This document shows, one piece after another, positions 30,800-40,098 of a stretch of 64,000 nucleotides of DNA (the first letter of the stretch is position 1; every line of letters starts with the position of its first letter). The stretch is from Brevundimonas sp. (lineage in GTDB: Bacteria; Pseudomonadota; Alphaproteobacteria; Caulobacterales; Caulobacteraceae), in NCBI RefSeq assembly GCF_013912005.1, contig NZ_JACESB010000003.1, forward strand, positions 124,001 through 188,000. The letters run 5' to 3'. The translations under genes were made by a program, and so were the position numbers. The notes below the pieces were generated by a model. It made no database searches. It was not told the DNA's origin and worked only from the letters and a program-made list of their open reading frames with translations.

Positions 30800-31354
30800 T
30801 CAGCGCGGCGCGCGCTTGGCGAGGATGCGCTGCAGGGTCCGGCGGTGCATGCCCAGGCGGCGCGCCGTCTCGGAGACGTTGTGGTCGCACAGCTCGTAGA
30901 CCCGCTGGATGTGCTCCCAGCGCACCCGGTCGGCGCTCATCGGATTGGCGGGCGGCTCGGGGGCCTCGCCCGTGGCCAGCAGGGCCTTGACCACGTCGTC
31001 GGCGTCGGCCGGCTTCTGCAGGTAGTCCACGGCCCCGGCCTTCACCGCGGCCACCGCCGTGGCGATGGCGCCGTAGCCGGTGAGCATGACGATGCGGGCG
31101 TCCTCGCGGCGGTCGCGGATCGCCTCGACGACCTTGAGGCCGTTGCCGTCCTCCAGACGCATGTCCAGAACGGCGAAGGCGGGGGCCGAGGTCCTGAGGG
31201 CCTCGTTCGCCTCCGCCACAGAGGCGGCGGTGGTGACCTGGAACCCGCGACTCTCCAGCGCGCGTCCCATGCGGGTGCGCAGGGCGTTGTCGTCGTCGAG
31301 CAACAACAGGGACCTGTCCTCGAGCGCGGCGATCTGGGCTTCGGTATCGGTCAT
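30800..31354 (-). CDS. regA: RegA/ActR/PrrA redox response regulator
   Basis: A 184-aa response regulator with receiver domain (phospho-acceptor Asp64 in FAVLDMRLEDGNGL, Lys114 in YLQKPADADD) and a Fis-like helix-turn-helix at the C-terminus (HNVSETARRLGMHRRTLQRI). The family governs respiration, redox and fixation genes across alphaproteobacteria, and the C-terminal half is nearly invariant. The start at 31354 has GGAGG seven bases upstream; an in-frame ATG seven codons earlier has none. It follows regB by 43 bases. Confidence 0.95.
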   Translation of the reverse strand: MTDTEAQIAALEDRSLLLLDDDNALRTRMGRALESRGFQVTTAASVAEANEALRTSAPAFAVLDMRLEDGNGLKVVEAIRDRREDARIVMLTGYGAIATAVAAVKAGAVDYLQKPADADDVVKALLATGEAPEPPANPMSADRVRWEHIQRVYELCDHNVSETARRLGMHRRTLQRILAKRAPR

Positions 31355-31397
31355 CACGTTCCTCCGTTCGCTCAAGTCGGGGTCCCGCCCGCCGGCG

Positions 31398-32897
31398 TCA
31401 AGCCTCGGCCGTGCGGTCCGGCGTCGCGGCCGGGGCCTCCAGCGCCGGCCGGGCCCACCGCACCGAGACCTTCGCGCCCTTCGGCTGGCCGCGCCGGCCC
31501 TCGCCGGACCCGACGCTGACGCGGCCGCCGGTCCGCTCCAGAAGCGTGCGGGCGATGAAGAAGCCGAGCCCCATGCCGCCCTGGCTGGGGGCGATCGCCT
31601 CGGGCTCGGGGGCCGGCGGCTTGCGGCCCTTGCGCCCCGGAGCCGCCGCGGCGACGGAGGCGGCGATCTGGGCCGCCAGCGCCCGTCGCGCCTTCCCCTG
31701 CGGCCGGCTGGTCACATAGGGCTCGCCCAGCCGCGGCAGGATGTCGGCGGGGAACCCCGGCCCGTCGTCGACCACCTCCACGTCGATGAAGCCGGCGTCG
31801 ACCAGCCCGCGCACGCGCACCCGGCTGGTGGCGAAGTCGGCGGCGTTCTCCACCAGGGTGGAGAGGCCGTGGATCACCTCGGGCAGGCGGCGCACGCGCG
31901 GCTCCGGCTCGCCGGAGGCGGTGCGGACCGACACCTCGAATGACAGGTCGAAGCCGCGATGCGGCTCGACGACCTCCTCCAGCAGGGCCTTCAGTCCCAC
32001 CTCGGCGAAGGCGATCCCGCCTTCATCCGGCCGCTGCGACAGCCGCTTGAGGATGTCGCGGCAGCGTTCGGCCTGCTGCAGGATCAGGCCGGCGTCCTCG
32101 GCCGCCGCCGCGTTGCCGGCGGACTCGCGCAGCAGTTCGCGGGCCACCACCTGGATCGTGGCCAGGGGCGTGCCCAGTTCGTGCGCCGCCGCCGCCGCGA
32201 GGCCGCCCAGCGCCGCCATCCTCTGCTCGCGCTGCAGCACGTCCTGGGTCGTGGCGAGCGCCAGCTCCAGCTTTTCGGCGTCGGCGGCGACCCGCCAGGC
32301 GTAGGCGGCGGTGAAGACCACCCCGGTGGTCAGCGCCAGTCCGACGCCGAACCGGTACAGCGGCGGCAGGTCGATCTCGGTGCCCGCCTGCCAGGGCAGG
32401 GGCAGGGCGAAGAAGAACAGGCACACGGTGGCCGCCAGGACCATCAGCCCCATCAGCACCGCCTGCCGGGCCGGCAGCGAGGCCGCCGCCACGGTGACGG
32501 GCGCCACGAGCAGCAGGCAGAACGGGTTCTGCAGACCGCCCGTGAGGGCCAGCAGCATCGACAGCTGCAGGATGTCAAAGCCGAGGTGGGCGGCGGTGAG
32601 CGTGCCGTCGGCGTTGGCCCCCTCCGTGCGCCGCAGCCGCGCGGTGGCGTTCAGGTTCATCGCCACGCTGGCGGCGATGACGGCGAGGCAGCCCCACAGC
32701 GGCAGGTCGAAGTGGAACAAGGCCGTGGCGACCAGAACGGTGGCGCTCTGCCCGACGATCGCCATCCAGCGCAGGATGACCAGGGTCCGCAGAGAGAGGC
32801 CGCGGCTGCGGCGCGGCAGATTCCGCCAACCGGCGAAACGCCCGGCTTCGGAGGCGCCTGCGGCCTGCGGCGACGGATGATCTTCAGCAGGGTTCAC
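31398..32897 (-). CDS. regB: RegB/PrrB redox sensor histidine kinase
   Basis: A 499-aa membrane sensor with about six helices in residues 40-205. The ubiquinone-binding signature GGLQNPF is at 120-126 and the phospho-acceptor His239 is in AAAHELGTPLATI. Cys279 in ERCRDIL matches the redox-active cysteine of RegB. An Ala/Pro/Lys-rich insertion at about 402-438 separates the G1 box (DDGPGF) from the G2 box (GGMGLGFFIA), longer than in Rhodobacter RegB. RegB autophosphorylates under reducing conditions and passes phosphate to RegA. Confidence 0.95.
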   Translation of the reverse strand: MNPAEDHPSPQAAGASEAGRFAGWRNLPRRSRGLSLRTLVILRWMAIVGQSATVLVATALFHFDLPLWGCLAVIAASVAMNLNATARLRRTEGANADGTLTAAHLGFDILQLSMLLALTGGLQNPFCLLLVAPVTVAAASLPARQAVLMGLMVLAATVCLFFFALPLPWQAGTEIDLPPLYRFGVGLALTTGVVFTAAYAWRVAADAEKLELALATTQDVLQREQRMAALGGLAAAAAHELGTPLATIQVVARELLRESAGNAAAAEDAGLILQQAERCRDILKRLSQRPDEGGIAFAEVGLKALLEEVVEPHRGFDLSFEVSVRTASGEPEPRVRRLPEVIHGLSTLVENAADFATSRVRVRGLVDAGFIDVEVVDDGPGFPADILPRLGEPYVTSRPQGKARRALAAQIAASVAAAAPGRKGRKPPAPEPEAIAPSQGGMGLGFFIARTLLERTGGRVSVGSGEGRRGQPKGAKVSVRWARPALEAPAATPDRTAEA

Positions 32898-32947
32898 GGC
32901 TCTTCTATAGACGGCTTCGTCCGCCGGGGGACTCCTGCCAGAGGTTC

Positions 32948-33586
32948 ATGATGCCGCGTCGCTCCATCCTGCTGTTCGCCGGCGCCTGCATCGCCATCGC
33001 GGCGGCGCTGGCCATCGTCACCATCGTGGTCGTTCAGCGCGCCGGGCCCGCCCCCGACCCCCTGGGCGCCAGCCGCGACGTCGCGGCTACGGGCCAACCG
33101 CAGGTCGGCGGGCCGTTCCGGCTCGTCGACCAGGACGGCCGGACCGTCGACCAGTCCCTGCTCGAGGGCCGGTGGTCGCTGGTCTTCTTCGGCTTCACCT
33201 ACTGCCCGGACTACTGCCCCACCACCCTGACCATGCTCGACGCCACCCTGCAGCGGCTGGGCGACCGCGCCGACGACGTGCAGATCGTCTTCATCACCGT
33301 GGATCCGGAGCGGGACTCGCCGCAGGCGCTGAAGGACTACCTGTCCTCGGAGGGCTTTCCGGAGGGCGTGATCGGCCTGACCGGCACGCCGCAGCAGATC
33401 GCCGACGTCGCCCGCCGCTACAAGGCGCCCTACCGCAAGGTCGGCGAGGGCGAGAACTATACGATGAACCACGGGCTGACGATCTACCTGATGGGGCCCG
33501 ACGGCGAGTTCCGGACGCCGCTGGCCCATGATCTCGGGCCTGAGCGGGCGGCGCAGGTGATCGAGCGGGTGATGGCGCGCGGCTGA
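32948..33586 (+). CDS. senC: SCO1/SenC copper chaperone
   Basis: A 212-aa membrane-anchored thioredoxin-fold protein that helps assemble the CuA site of cytochrome c oxidase. One N-terminal helix (about 7-30) anchors a periplasmic domain with the copper ligands Cys86 and Cys90 in TYCPDYCPTT and His175 in MNHGLTIYLM. It is divergent from regB across 50 bp, the classic reg-senC association. Start could be the first or second Met. Confidence 0.95.
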   Translation: MMPRRSILLFAGACIAIAAALAIVTIVVVQRAGPAPDPLGASRDVAATGQPQVGGPFRLVDQDGRTVDQSLLEGRWSLVFFGFTYCPDYCPTTLTMLDATLQRLGDRADDVQIVFITVDPERDSPQALKDYLSSEGFPEGVIGLTGTPQQIADVARRYKAPYRKVGEGENYTMNHGLTIYLMGPDGEFRTPLAHDLGPERAAQVIERVMARG

Positions 33587-33680
33587 CCCGCCGCGGTCCG
33601 CCCGCGCTGATAATCTTTTTGCAGCGCGGCGCGTTGTATGCTGCCCTGCCGCATACGGCGGGGGCCGTTCCAGGACACGC

Positions 33681-34958
33681 ATGCTTTATACCCTTCACGA
33701 GCTCGCCTACGCCTCGGCGGCTCCCTTCCGGATCGGGGCCCAGTGGGCCCGCGACTTCTGGACCCATCCGTTCAATCCGGCCGCCGAGACCGCGCTGGGC
33801 CGCACCGCCTTCGCCTCGGCCGAGCTGTTCGAGAGCGTCACCCGCCGCTACGGCAAGCCGGCGTGGGGGCTTGAGACGGTGGAGATCGACGGCCGCAAGG
33901 TGCGCACCAGCGAACAGGTCATCTGGTCCTCGCCCTGGTGCCGTCTGGTGCGTTTCGCCCGCCACCTCGGCGACCTGAAGCGGGCGGGCAAGCCGACCGT
34001 GGCCCCGGCGGTGCTGATCGTCGCGCCGCTGTCGGGCCACTACGCCACCCTGCTGCGCGGCACGGTCGAGACCTTCCTGCAGGACCACGACGTGTACGTC
34101 ACCGACTGGGCCAACGCCCGGCAGGTGCCCATGCTGGAGGGCCGCTTCGACTTCTTCGACTACATCGACCACGTGCGCACGATGCTGGCCCAGATCGGGC
34201 CGCGCGCCCACGTCGTCGGGGTCTGCCAGCCGGGGCCGCCGGTGCTGGCCGCCTGCGCCCTGATGGCCGAGGACGGCGACCCGAACCGCCCCGCCTCGAT
34301 GACCTTCATGGGCTCGCCGATCGACGCCTGCCTGTCGCCGACGGAGATCAACGGCCTGGCCGAGGAGAAGCCGTTCACCTGGTTCCGGTCGAACATGATC
34401 CACACCGTGCCCTGGCCCTATCCGGGCTTCGGCCGGCGGGTCTACCCGGGCTTCGTGCAGCTCTACAGCTTCATGTCGATGAACGAGGAGCGCCACGTCG
34501 ACGCGCACCGCGAGTACTTCCAGCACCTCGTCAACGGCGACGGCGACGGGGTCGAGAAGCACGAGGCCTTCTACAACGAGTACCTTTCGGTGCTGGACCT
34601 GACCGAGGAATTCTACCTCCAGACCATCGACATCGTGTTCCAGCAGCACCTGCTGCCGCGCGGCCTGCTGGAGCACCGCGGCCGCAGGGTGGACCTGACG
34701 AAGGTCACCGACATCGGGCTGATGACGGTCGAGGGCGAGAAGGACGACATCTCCGGCGTCGGCCAGACCCAGGCGGCGCACGCCCTGTGCCCGAACATCC
34801 CCGACGATCGCCGGGTCCTCTGGGTCCAGCCCGACGTCGGCCACTACGGGGTGTTCAACGGCCGCCGCTTCCGGGACGAGATCTATCCGCGGACCCGCGA
34901 CTTCATCGCCCGCAACGAGGCGCTCAGTGTACCGGAACGGCCAGCGGCTGCCGCCTGA
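33681..34958 (+). CDS. phaZ: Intracellular polyhydroxyalkanoate depolymerase
   Basis: A 425-aa cytoplasmic PHB depolymerase that mobilises storage granules. It carries the modified lipase box with catalytic cysteine, Cys182 in VVGVCQPGPP, plus DVYVTDWANARQVP and the C-terminal PDVGHYGVFNGRRFR with the catalytic histidine, all characteristic of the PhaZ family. An AGGA ribosome-binding site precedes the ATG. The next gene starts inside its last 32 bases. Confidence 0.95.
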   Translation: MLYTLHELAYASAAPFRIGAQWARDFWTHPFNPAAETALGRTAFASAELFESVTRRYGKPAWGLETVEIDGRKVRTSEQVIWSSPWCRLVRFARHLGDLKRAGKPTVAPAVLIVAPLSGHYATLLRGTVETFLQDHDVYVTDWANARQVPMLEGRFDFFDYIDHVRTMLAQIGPRAHVVGVCQPGPPVLAACALMAEDGDPNRPASMTFMGSPIDACLSPTEINGLAEEKPFTWFRSNMIHTVPWPYPGFGRRVYPGFVQLYSFMSMNEERHVDAHREYFQHLVNGDGDGVEKHEAFYNEYLSVLDLTEEFYLQTIDIVFQQHLLPRGLLEHRGRRVDLTKVTDIGLMTVEGEKDDISGVGQTQAAHALCPNIPDDRRVLWVQPDVGHYGVFNGRRFRDEIYPRTRDFIARNEALSVPERPAAAA

Positions 34959-35640
34959 GACGCTGGGCGTCCCGGCCCGGCTGTCGGTCAATCCCCGCGC
35001 CCGGCGGCTGTCGATCCGCATCGACGGCCGGGCGGGAGAAGCCGTGCTGGTGGCCCCCAGCGAACGCAAGCTGGGCGAGGTCGTGGCCTTCGCCCGCGGC
35101 AAGACCGGCTGGATGCGCGACCGGCTCGCGGCGCGGCCCGACGGGACCCCGCTCGCCCCCGGCGGCGAACTGCTGCTGTTCGGGCGCCGCACACGCCTTG
35201 AAGCCACCGGCGGCGCGGGGGCGGCGCGGCTGGTCGAGGCGGCGGACGGACCGGCGATCCTGTCCGGCGGCGAGGGCGAGGCCTTCGCCCGGCGTGTCGA
35301 GAACCTGCTGAAGCGGCTGGCGCGGCAGGTGCTGGTCGAGCGGACGGAGCACCACCTGCGCGCCCTCGGCCAGCGGCCGGTGCGGGTCTCGATCACCGAC
35401 GCCCGGTCGCGCTGGGGCTCGTGCAGCCCGCACAACCGCACCATCCGCTACAGCTGGCGGGTGATCATGGCCCCGCCCGCGGTGGCCGACTACCTGGCCG
35501 CGCACGAGGTCGCCCATCTCGTCCATGCCGACCACAGCCCCGCCTACTGGTCGGTGGTGCAGGGTCTCGTCGGCGACCACCGGCCGTTCCGGAAGTGGCT
35601 GCGCGAGCACGGCGCGGCCCTGCACGCCGTCGGCCGCTAG
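34927..35640 (+). CDS. YgjP-type M48-like metallopeptidase
   Basis: A 237-aa protein of the YgjP/SprT-like (DUF45) family. The zinc motif is His193-Glu194-x-x-His197 in AHEVAHLVHADHSPAYW, with a further histidine at 203; an SRWGSCSPHNRTIRYSW segment upstream is the family hallmark. Natural substrates are not known. The GTG start overlaps phaZ by 32 bases. The 3' end overlaps PBP1A by four bases, convergent. Confidence 0.9.
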   Translation: MYRNGQRLPPETLGVPARLSVNPRARRLSIRIDGRAGEAVLVAPSERKLGEVVAFARGKTGWMRDRLAARPDGTPLAPGGELLLFGRRTRLEATGGAGAARLVEAADGPAILSGGEGEAFARRVENLLKRLARQVLVERTEHHLRALGQRPVRVSITDARSRWGSCSPHNRTIRYSWRVIMAPPAVADYLAAHEVAHLVHADHSPAYWSVVQGLVGDHRPFRKWLREHGAALHAVGR

Positions 35641-37748
35641 AAGAACAGCGGCTCCGGCTTCCTTTCCGGCGGCGCCGGCTCCGGCCGAGGCCCGGGCTCG
35701 TCGCGCCGCGGCTGTTCCGGCTGCGGCTGGGTGGGGCGCACGACCGGCGTGTCGTCGCGCCGCGGCGCCGGCTCGCGATCGGGGGCCTCGCCCGCAGCCG
35801 GCGGGAAGTCGTCTTCGGCCGGCGGGCTGTCGCCGAACAGGTCGCCGATCTGGCCGAGCAGGTTCTCGACCGGGTCGGGCGGCCGCCAGCCCTCGGGCAT
35901 CGGCGGGCCGGCCGGGATGTCGGGCGCGTCGAGGCGAGGCAGGGCGGCCTGCATGAAGGCCTTCCAGATCGCCGCCGGCGACGAGCCGCCGGTGACGCCC
36001 CGCATCGGCGTATTGTCGTCCTTGCCGACCCAGACCGCCGTCACGAAGCCGCCCGTGTAGCCGACGAACCAGGCGTCCTTGTAGTCGGAGGTGGTGCCGG
36101 TCTTGCCCGCGAGATCGCGCCCGGCGATGGCCGCAGACCGGCCGGTGCCCGAGGTCATCACGCCGCGCAGCATCTGGTTCTGGTAGTACAGGAAGGGGTT
36201 GGTGATCGCCTGCACGGGGGAGCCGGCGCGGCTGGAGCGCTGGTAGATCACCCGCCCCTGGGGCGTGCGGATGCGGGTGATGCCGTGCGCCTGCACCCGC
36301 TTCCCGCCGTTGGCGAAGGCGTCATAGGCCTGCGCCATCTCCAGCGGAGAGACCTCCACCGCCCCCAGCGCCATGGCCGGCTCGAGGCCGATGCGACTGG
36401 TGACGCCCAGCCGCCGCGCGGTGCGGGCGACGTTGTCGCGTCCCACCTGGTCCGCCAGCCCGGCGGCGACGGTGTTGATCGACTGCGCCACCGCCTGGGA
36501 CAGGGGCATCTCGCCGCGGAAGTCGTTGGTGTAGTTGCGCGGCGACCAGTTGCCGATCCGGATCGGGGCGTCGTTGACCCGCGTCTCGGGCGTGTAGCCG
36601 CTCTCCAGGGCGGTCAGGTAGACGAACGGCTTGAACGCCGAGCCGGCCTGCCGGCGGGCGTCGACCGCCCGGTTGAACTGGCTGTCCGCATAGGAGGCGC
36701 CGCCGATCATCGCCCGCACCCGGCCCTCGCCGTCCAGCGCCACCAGCGCCGCCTGCTGCACCCCGCGCGACTCGTCGCGATCGAGGATGCGGCGCACCGC
36801 CCGCTCGGCCTGGGTCTGCAGGGTGAGGTCCAGCGTCGTCTCGACGATCATGTCCTCGGTCGGCTCGCCGACCAGTTCGCGGATCTGCTTGTCCAGCCAG
36901 TCGACGAAGTACTGGGCGTGCTGGGTGGCGAGGGTGCGGGAGACGCGCACGGGCGCGGTCACCGCCTCGGCGCGCTGCTCCGGGGTGATGACCCCGGCCT
37001 CGACCATTTCGTCCAGCACCACGGTGGCGCGGGCCGCGGCCCGCTCGCTCTCCGACACCGGGGAATAGCGGGACGGCGCCTTGAGCAGGCCGGCCAGCAG
37101 GGCCGCCTCCCCCACCGTCAGGTCCTTGGCGCCCTTGTCGAAATAGCGCTGCGACGCCGCCTCGATGCCGTAGGCGCCGGCGCCGAAATAGACCCGGTTC
37201 AGATAGAGGGCGAGGATCTCCTCCTTGGAGAATTTCATCTCCAGCCACACGGCCAGCATCAGCTCCTGGACCTTGCGCTTCAGGTTCTGGTCCGGGCTGA
37301 GGAACAGGTTCTTGGCCAGCTGCTGGGTCAGGGTCGAGCCGCCCTGCACCACCCGCCCCGCCCGCATGTTGGCGGCGATGGCCCGGCTCATCCCGATCGG
37401 ATCGAAGCCCGGATGGTAGTAGAAGCGCCGGTCCTCGATGGCGATGAAGGCCGCCGGCACATAGTCGGGCAGCGCCTCGAGATCCGCCGGCGGGGCCTGC
37501 TGCGAGCCGCGCACGGCGATCAGGGCCCCGTTGCGGTCCAGGTAGGTGATCGAGGGCTGTCGGTCGACGTTGTAGAGGGTCGAGGTGTCGGGCAGGTCGC
37601 GCGCGAACACCGCAAAGAAGACGACGAGGAAGATCAGGCCCCACACCGCCAGCACGGCGCCCCAGTAGAGCACGCGCTGGAGCGGCGTGCGCGCCGCCTT
37701 CCCGTCGCCGCCCGCGCCGCGACCGAAGTTGAAGCCGGAACCCGCCAT
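35637..37748 (-). CDS. PBP1A-family peptidoglycan glycosyltransferase/transpeptidase
   Basis: A 703-aa bifunctional class A penicillin-binding protein. A cytoplasmic tail and one membrane helix (about 25-48) lead to the GT51 domain with Glu105 in IEDRRFYYHPGFD and QGGSTLTQQLAKNLFL. The transpeptidase domain follows, with Ser370-x-x-Lys373 in GSAFKPF, the SIN motif, and KTGT. No large OB-domain insertion is obvious, so it is shorter than E. coli PBP1A. The C-terminal 80 residues are a Pro/Arg/Glu-rich tail of low complexity. It builds and cross-links the cell wall. Confidence 0.94.
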   Translation of the reverse strand: MAGSGFNFGRGAGGDGKAARTPLQRVLYWGAVLAVWGLIFLVVFFAVFARDLPDTSTLYNVDRQPSITYLDRNGALIAVRGSQQAPPADLEALPDYVPAAFIAIEDRRFYYHPGFDPIGMSRAIAANMRAGRVVQGGSTLTQQLAKNLFLSPDQNLKRKVQELMLAVWLEMKFSKEEILALYLNRVYFGAGAYGIEAASQRYFDKGAKDLTVGEAALLAGLLKAPSRYSPVSESERAAARATVVLDEMVEAGVITPEQRAEAVTAPVRVSRTLATQHAQYFVDWLDKQIRELVGEPTEDMIVETTLDLTLQTQAERAVRRILDRDESRGVQQAALVALDGEGRVRAMIGGASYADSQFNRAVDARRQAGSAFKPFVYLTALESGYTPETRVNDAPIRIGNWSPRNYTNDFRGEMPLSQAVAQSINTVAAGLADQVGRDNVARTARRLGVTSRIGLEPAMALGAVEVSPLEMAQAYDAFANGGKRVQAHGITRIRTPQGRVIYQRSSRAGSPVQAITNPFLYYQNQMLRGVMTSGTGRSAAIAGRDLAGKTGTTSDYKDAWFVGYTGGFVTAVWVGKDDNTPMRGVTGGSSPAAIWKAFMQAALPRLDAPDIPAGPPMPEGWRPPDPVENLLGQIGDLFGDSPPAEDDFPPAAGEAPDREPAPRRDDTPVVRPTQPQPEQPRRDEPGPRPEPAPPERKPEPLFF

Positions 37749-37866
37749 CGAAACCTCTTCAAGCCGTCCGGCGGTCTTAGCCGGTCAAGCTGCGGACGGA
37801 AACGCCCCCGCGTCTCTCACGGGAGCGTGAGCGACGTTTCCGCCGAAACGATGGCCCGAAGCGGCG

Positions 37867-38811
37867 CTATTCTAAAAACGCGTTCACCTCGGCGGCGAAG
37901 ACGGCCGGCTGGTCCAGCATGATGAAGTGGGCGCTGTCGTCGATGCGCTTCAGTTCGGCGCCCGGGAGGGTCGCGAAGGAGGCGCGGTAGACGCCGTCGG
38001 TGATCTCCGGCGTCATCCGGGGGTCGTTGAACTTCACGTACAGCACGGTGGTCGGGGCGGTGATGCGCGCCAGCTCCGGACGGAGGTCGGTGACGATCAG
38101 CTCGCGGAAGGCCGAGGCCGCCACCTGCTGGTCGCTGGCCTCCATGTCGCGGATCGGCCCGGCCCGCAGGCTCTCGGTGTTGATCATGCTGTTGATCGAG
38201 GCGGTCGCCTGGGCGTTGTAGGCCTCGCGCGAGCCGCCCGACATGCCGGCGTAGATCTGGTCCGCCACCGGGGTGACGCTCTCCGCCGTCGCGCCCGGCG
38301 CGCCGAACATCGCGCCCATGAAGGGGACCATGTCGACGACCATCAGCTTGCCGACGCTGTCGGGGTGGCGCGCCGCCAGCATCATGGCGATGGTGCCGCC
38401 CATCGAGTGGCCGATCACGGCCGGCTTCTCCAGTCCCTGTTCGGCGATGTAGCGGGCGAGGTCCTCGGCGACGGGCGCGGAGACCGGGCCGCTGGCGTTG
38501 TCCATGGCCGGCGCGCCGGCGAAGCCCTGCACATGCACCCGGTGGACCCGGTACCGGTCCTTCAGCGTGTCGGTCAGGGCCTGCCAGATCTCCGGCGAGG
38601 AGGTCAGTCCGGGCACCAGGATGACGTCGCCGACCGGGTGCTCCGGCCCGTCGACGCGGACGTGGAAGCGGCCGGACCGGAAAGCGGCGTGGGCGTGGCC
38701 GTGATCCGCGGGCGTCGCGGCGGAGCCGTGCGCGCCATGGTCCTGGGCGGCCGCGGGCGCGGCGACGGCGAGGACGGCGGCGGCGAGAACGGCCGGCAGG
38801 GGGAGGTTCAT
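37867..38811 (-). CDS. Secreted alpha/beta hydrolase
   Basis: A 314-aa alpha/beta hydrolase with an N-terminal signal peptide (about 1-22, ending AAAQ). A histidine-rich stretch (residues 25-41, five His) follows. The oxyanion region LVPGLTSSPEIW, nucleophile Ser136 in GHSMGG and the C-terminal catalytic His in DDSAHFIMLD are visible. It probably acts in the periplasm on an ester or lactone; the substrate is unknown. The start at 38811 is chosen for the signal peptide, as the open frame continues upstream through the divergent promoter. It is divergent from the Rieske oxygenase. Confidence 0.88.
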   Translation of the reverse strand: MNLPLPAVLAAAVLAVAAPAAAQDHGAHGSAATPADHGHAHAAFRSGRFHVRVDGPEHPVGDVILVPGLTSSPEIWQALTDTLKDRYRVHRVHVQGFAGAPAMDNASGPVSAPVAEDLARYIAEQGLEKPAVIGHSMGGTIAMMLAARHPDSVGKLMVVDMVPFMGAMFGAPGATAESVTPVADQIYAGMSGGSREAYNAQATASINSMINTESLRAGPIRDMEASDQQVAASAFRELIVTDLRPELARITAPTTVLYVKFNDPRMTPEITDGVYRASFATLPGAELKRIDDSAHFIMLDQPAVFAAEVNAFLE

Positions 38812-38853
38812 CGGGACGGTCTCCGTAGAGCGCCGGTCGCCGGCGCGATCTGC

Positions 38854-38870
38854 ACTTTGTATCACAAAGT
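38854..38870. promoter_or_regulatory. Perfect 17-bp operator-like palindrome ACTTTGT-ATC-ACAAAGT
   Basis: Seven-base arms around a three-base centre, in the 123-bp divergent region, 43 bases from the hydrolase start and 64 from the Rieske oxygenase start. The AT-rich perfect dyad stands out from GC-rich surroundings and is placed to control both genes. Confidence 0.6.
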
Positions 38871-38934
38871 TCTTTCCGCGCAAGCGTAGCCGGCGGCTGG
38901 TCGCGGCGCGGAGAGCGAGCGTAGAATAGCAGTC

Positions 38935-40050
38935 ATGACGCCGCCAGCCACAGCCTCCGTAGCCACCCCCCGCGAGCCGCGCACCCCGCCCGCCGCCTTC
39001 GGCAAGGGCTTCCTCCGCGACGCCTGGTACTTCGTCGCCCTGGCGCGCGACGTCGCGCCCGGTTCCCTGCGGCGTCAGGAGCTGCTGGGCGAACCGGTGC
39101 TGCTCGGCCGCACCCGGGCCGGCGAGGTCTTCGCCCTGCGCGACATCTGTCCGCACCGGGCGGCCCCCCTGTCCGCCGGACGCATCGTGGACAAGGGCGA
39201 GGGCGAAACGGTCGAGTGCCCCTATCACGGCTGGCGCTTCCGCACCGACGGCGGCTGCGCCGCCATCCCGTCGCTCGTCGAGTCCCAGGCCTTCGAGACA
39301 GACCGGATCCGCGTCCGCCGCTATCCGGTTCAGGAGAGCCAGGGACTGGTCTTCGTCTGGATGGGCTCGGACCCTCGCGGAGACGGCGAGCCCGACCACG
39401 AGCCGCCGCAGTTTCCCGGCGTGGTCGGCGGGGGCGCGAAGCTGGTCGAGTGGATGGAGTTCGACAGCCATATCGATCACGCCGTGATCGGTCTGATGGA
39501 TCCGGCCCACGGTCCGTTCGTGCATCAACAGTGGTGGTGGCGCTCGGAGCATTCGATGCACGAGAAGGCCAAGGCCTTCGAGCCGCGCGAGCACGGCTTC
39601 GCCATGGTCCGCCACGCCCCCTCGTCCAACAGCCGGCTGTACCGGATTCTCGGCGGGGCGCCGGCGACGGAAATCACCTTCCGCCTGCCCGGCTATCGCT
39701 GGGAGCACATCCAGGTCGGGGAACGGCAGGTGCTGGCCCTGACCTGCCTCACGCCGATCACCGAAACGAAGACCCGCATCACCCAGATCTTCTGGTCCGA
39801 TCACTGGGTGTTCGCCCTGGCCAGGCCCTTCCTGCGGCTGGGCGTGGTCGCCTTCCTGAAGCAGGACGGCGGCATGGTGAACCTGCAGAACGAAGGGCTG
39901 CGTTACGATCCGGCGCTGATCTGGATCGACGACGCCGACCGGCAGGCCAAGTGGTACCAGCAGCTCAAGCGCGAATGGGAGCGAAGCCGCGGCGAGGGGC
40001 GTCCCTTCGCCAACCCGGTGCAGCCGGCGGTGCTGCGCTGGAAAAGCTGA
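38935..40050 (+). CDS. Rieske non-heme iron oxygenase
   Basis: A 371-aa oxygenase component of the ring-hydroxylating / O-demethylase type. The Rieske [2Fe-2S] ligands are Cys72-x-His74 in DICPHRAAPLS and Cys95-x-x-His98 in ECPYHGW. The mononuclear iron site is in the DPAHGPFVHQ segment (His192, His197). Its layout resembles vanillate O-demethylase-like oxygenases; the substrate is unknown, and no reductase gene is adjacent. A hairpin lies directly after the stop. Confidence 0.9.
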   Translation: MTPPATASVATPREPRTPPAAFGKGFLRDAWYFVALARDVAPGSLRRQELLGEPVLLGRTRAGEVFALRDICPHRAAPLSAGRIVDKGEGETVECPYHGWRFRTDGGCAAIPSLVESQAFETDRIRVRRYPVQESQGLVFVWMGSDPRGDGEPDHEPPQFPGVVGGGAKLVEWMEFDSHIDHAVIGLMDPAHGPFVHQQWWWRSEHSMHEKAKAFEPREHGFAMVRHAPSSNSRLYRILGGAPATEITFRLPGYRWEHIQVGERQVLALTCLTPITETKTRITQIFWSDHWVFALARPFLRLGVVAFLKQDGGMVNLQNEGLRYDPALIWIDDADRQAKWYQQLKREWERSRGEGRPFANPVQPAVLRWKS

Positions 40051-40075
40051 GGGCCGCGGCATCGCCGCGGCCCTC
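40049..40075. terminator. Hairpin between convergent oxygenase and TetR genes
   Basis: A perfect 12-bp stem GAGGGCCGCGGC / GCCGCGGCCCTC with a three-base loop, beginning at the last bases of the oxygenase stop. There is no T-run, so it may work as a Rho-dependent or bidirectional barrier. Confidence 0.6.
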
Positions 40076-40098
40076 GCAGGTTCCTGAAGGCGTCGCGC

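Noticed and set aside
38812-40062. A 417-codon N-terminal extension of the alpha/beta hydrolase
   Set aside because: It would cross the divergent promoter and run antisense to the Rieske oxygenase; the signal peptide marks the true start at 38811.
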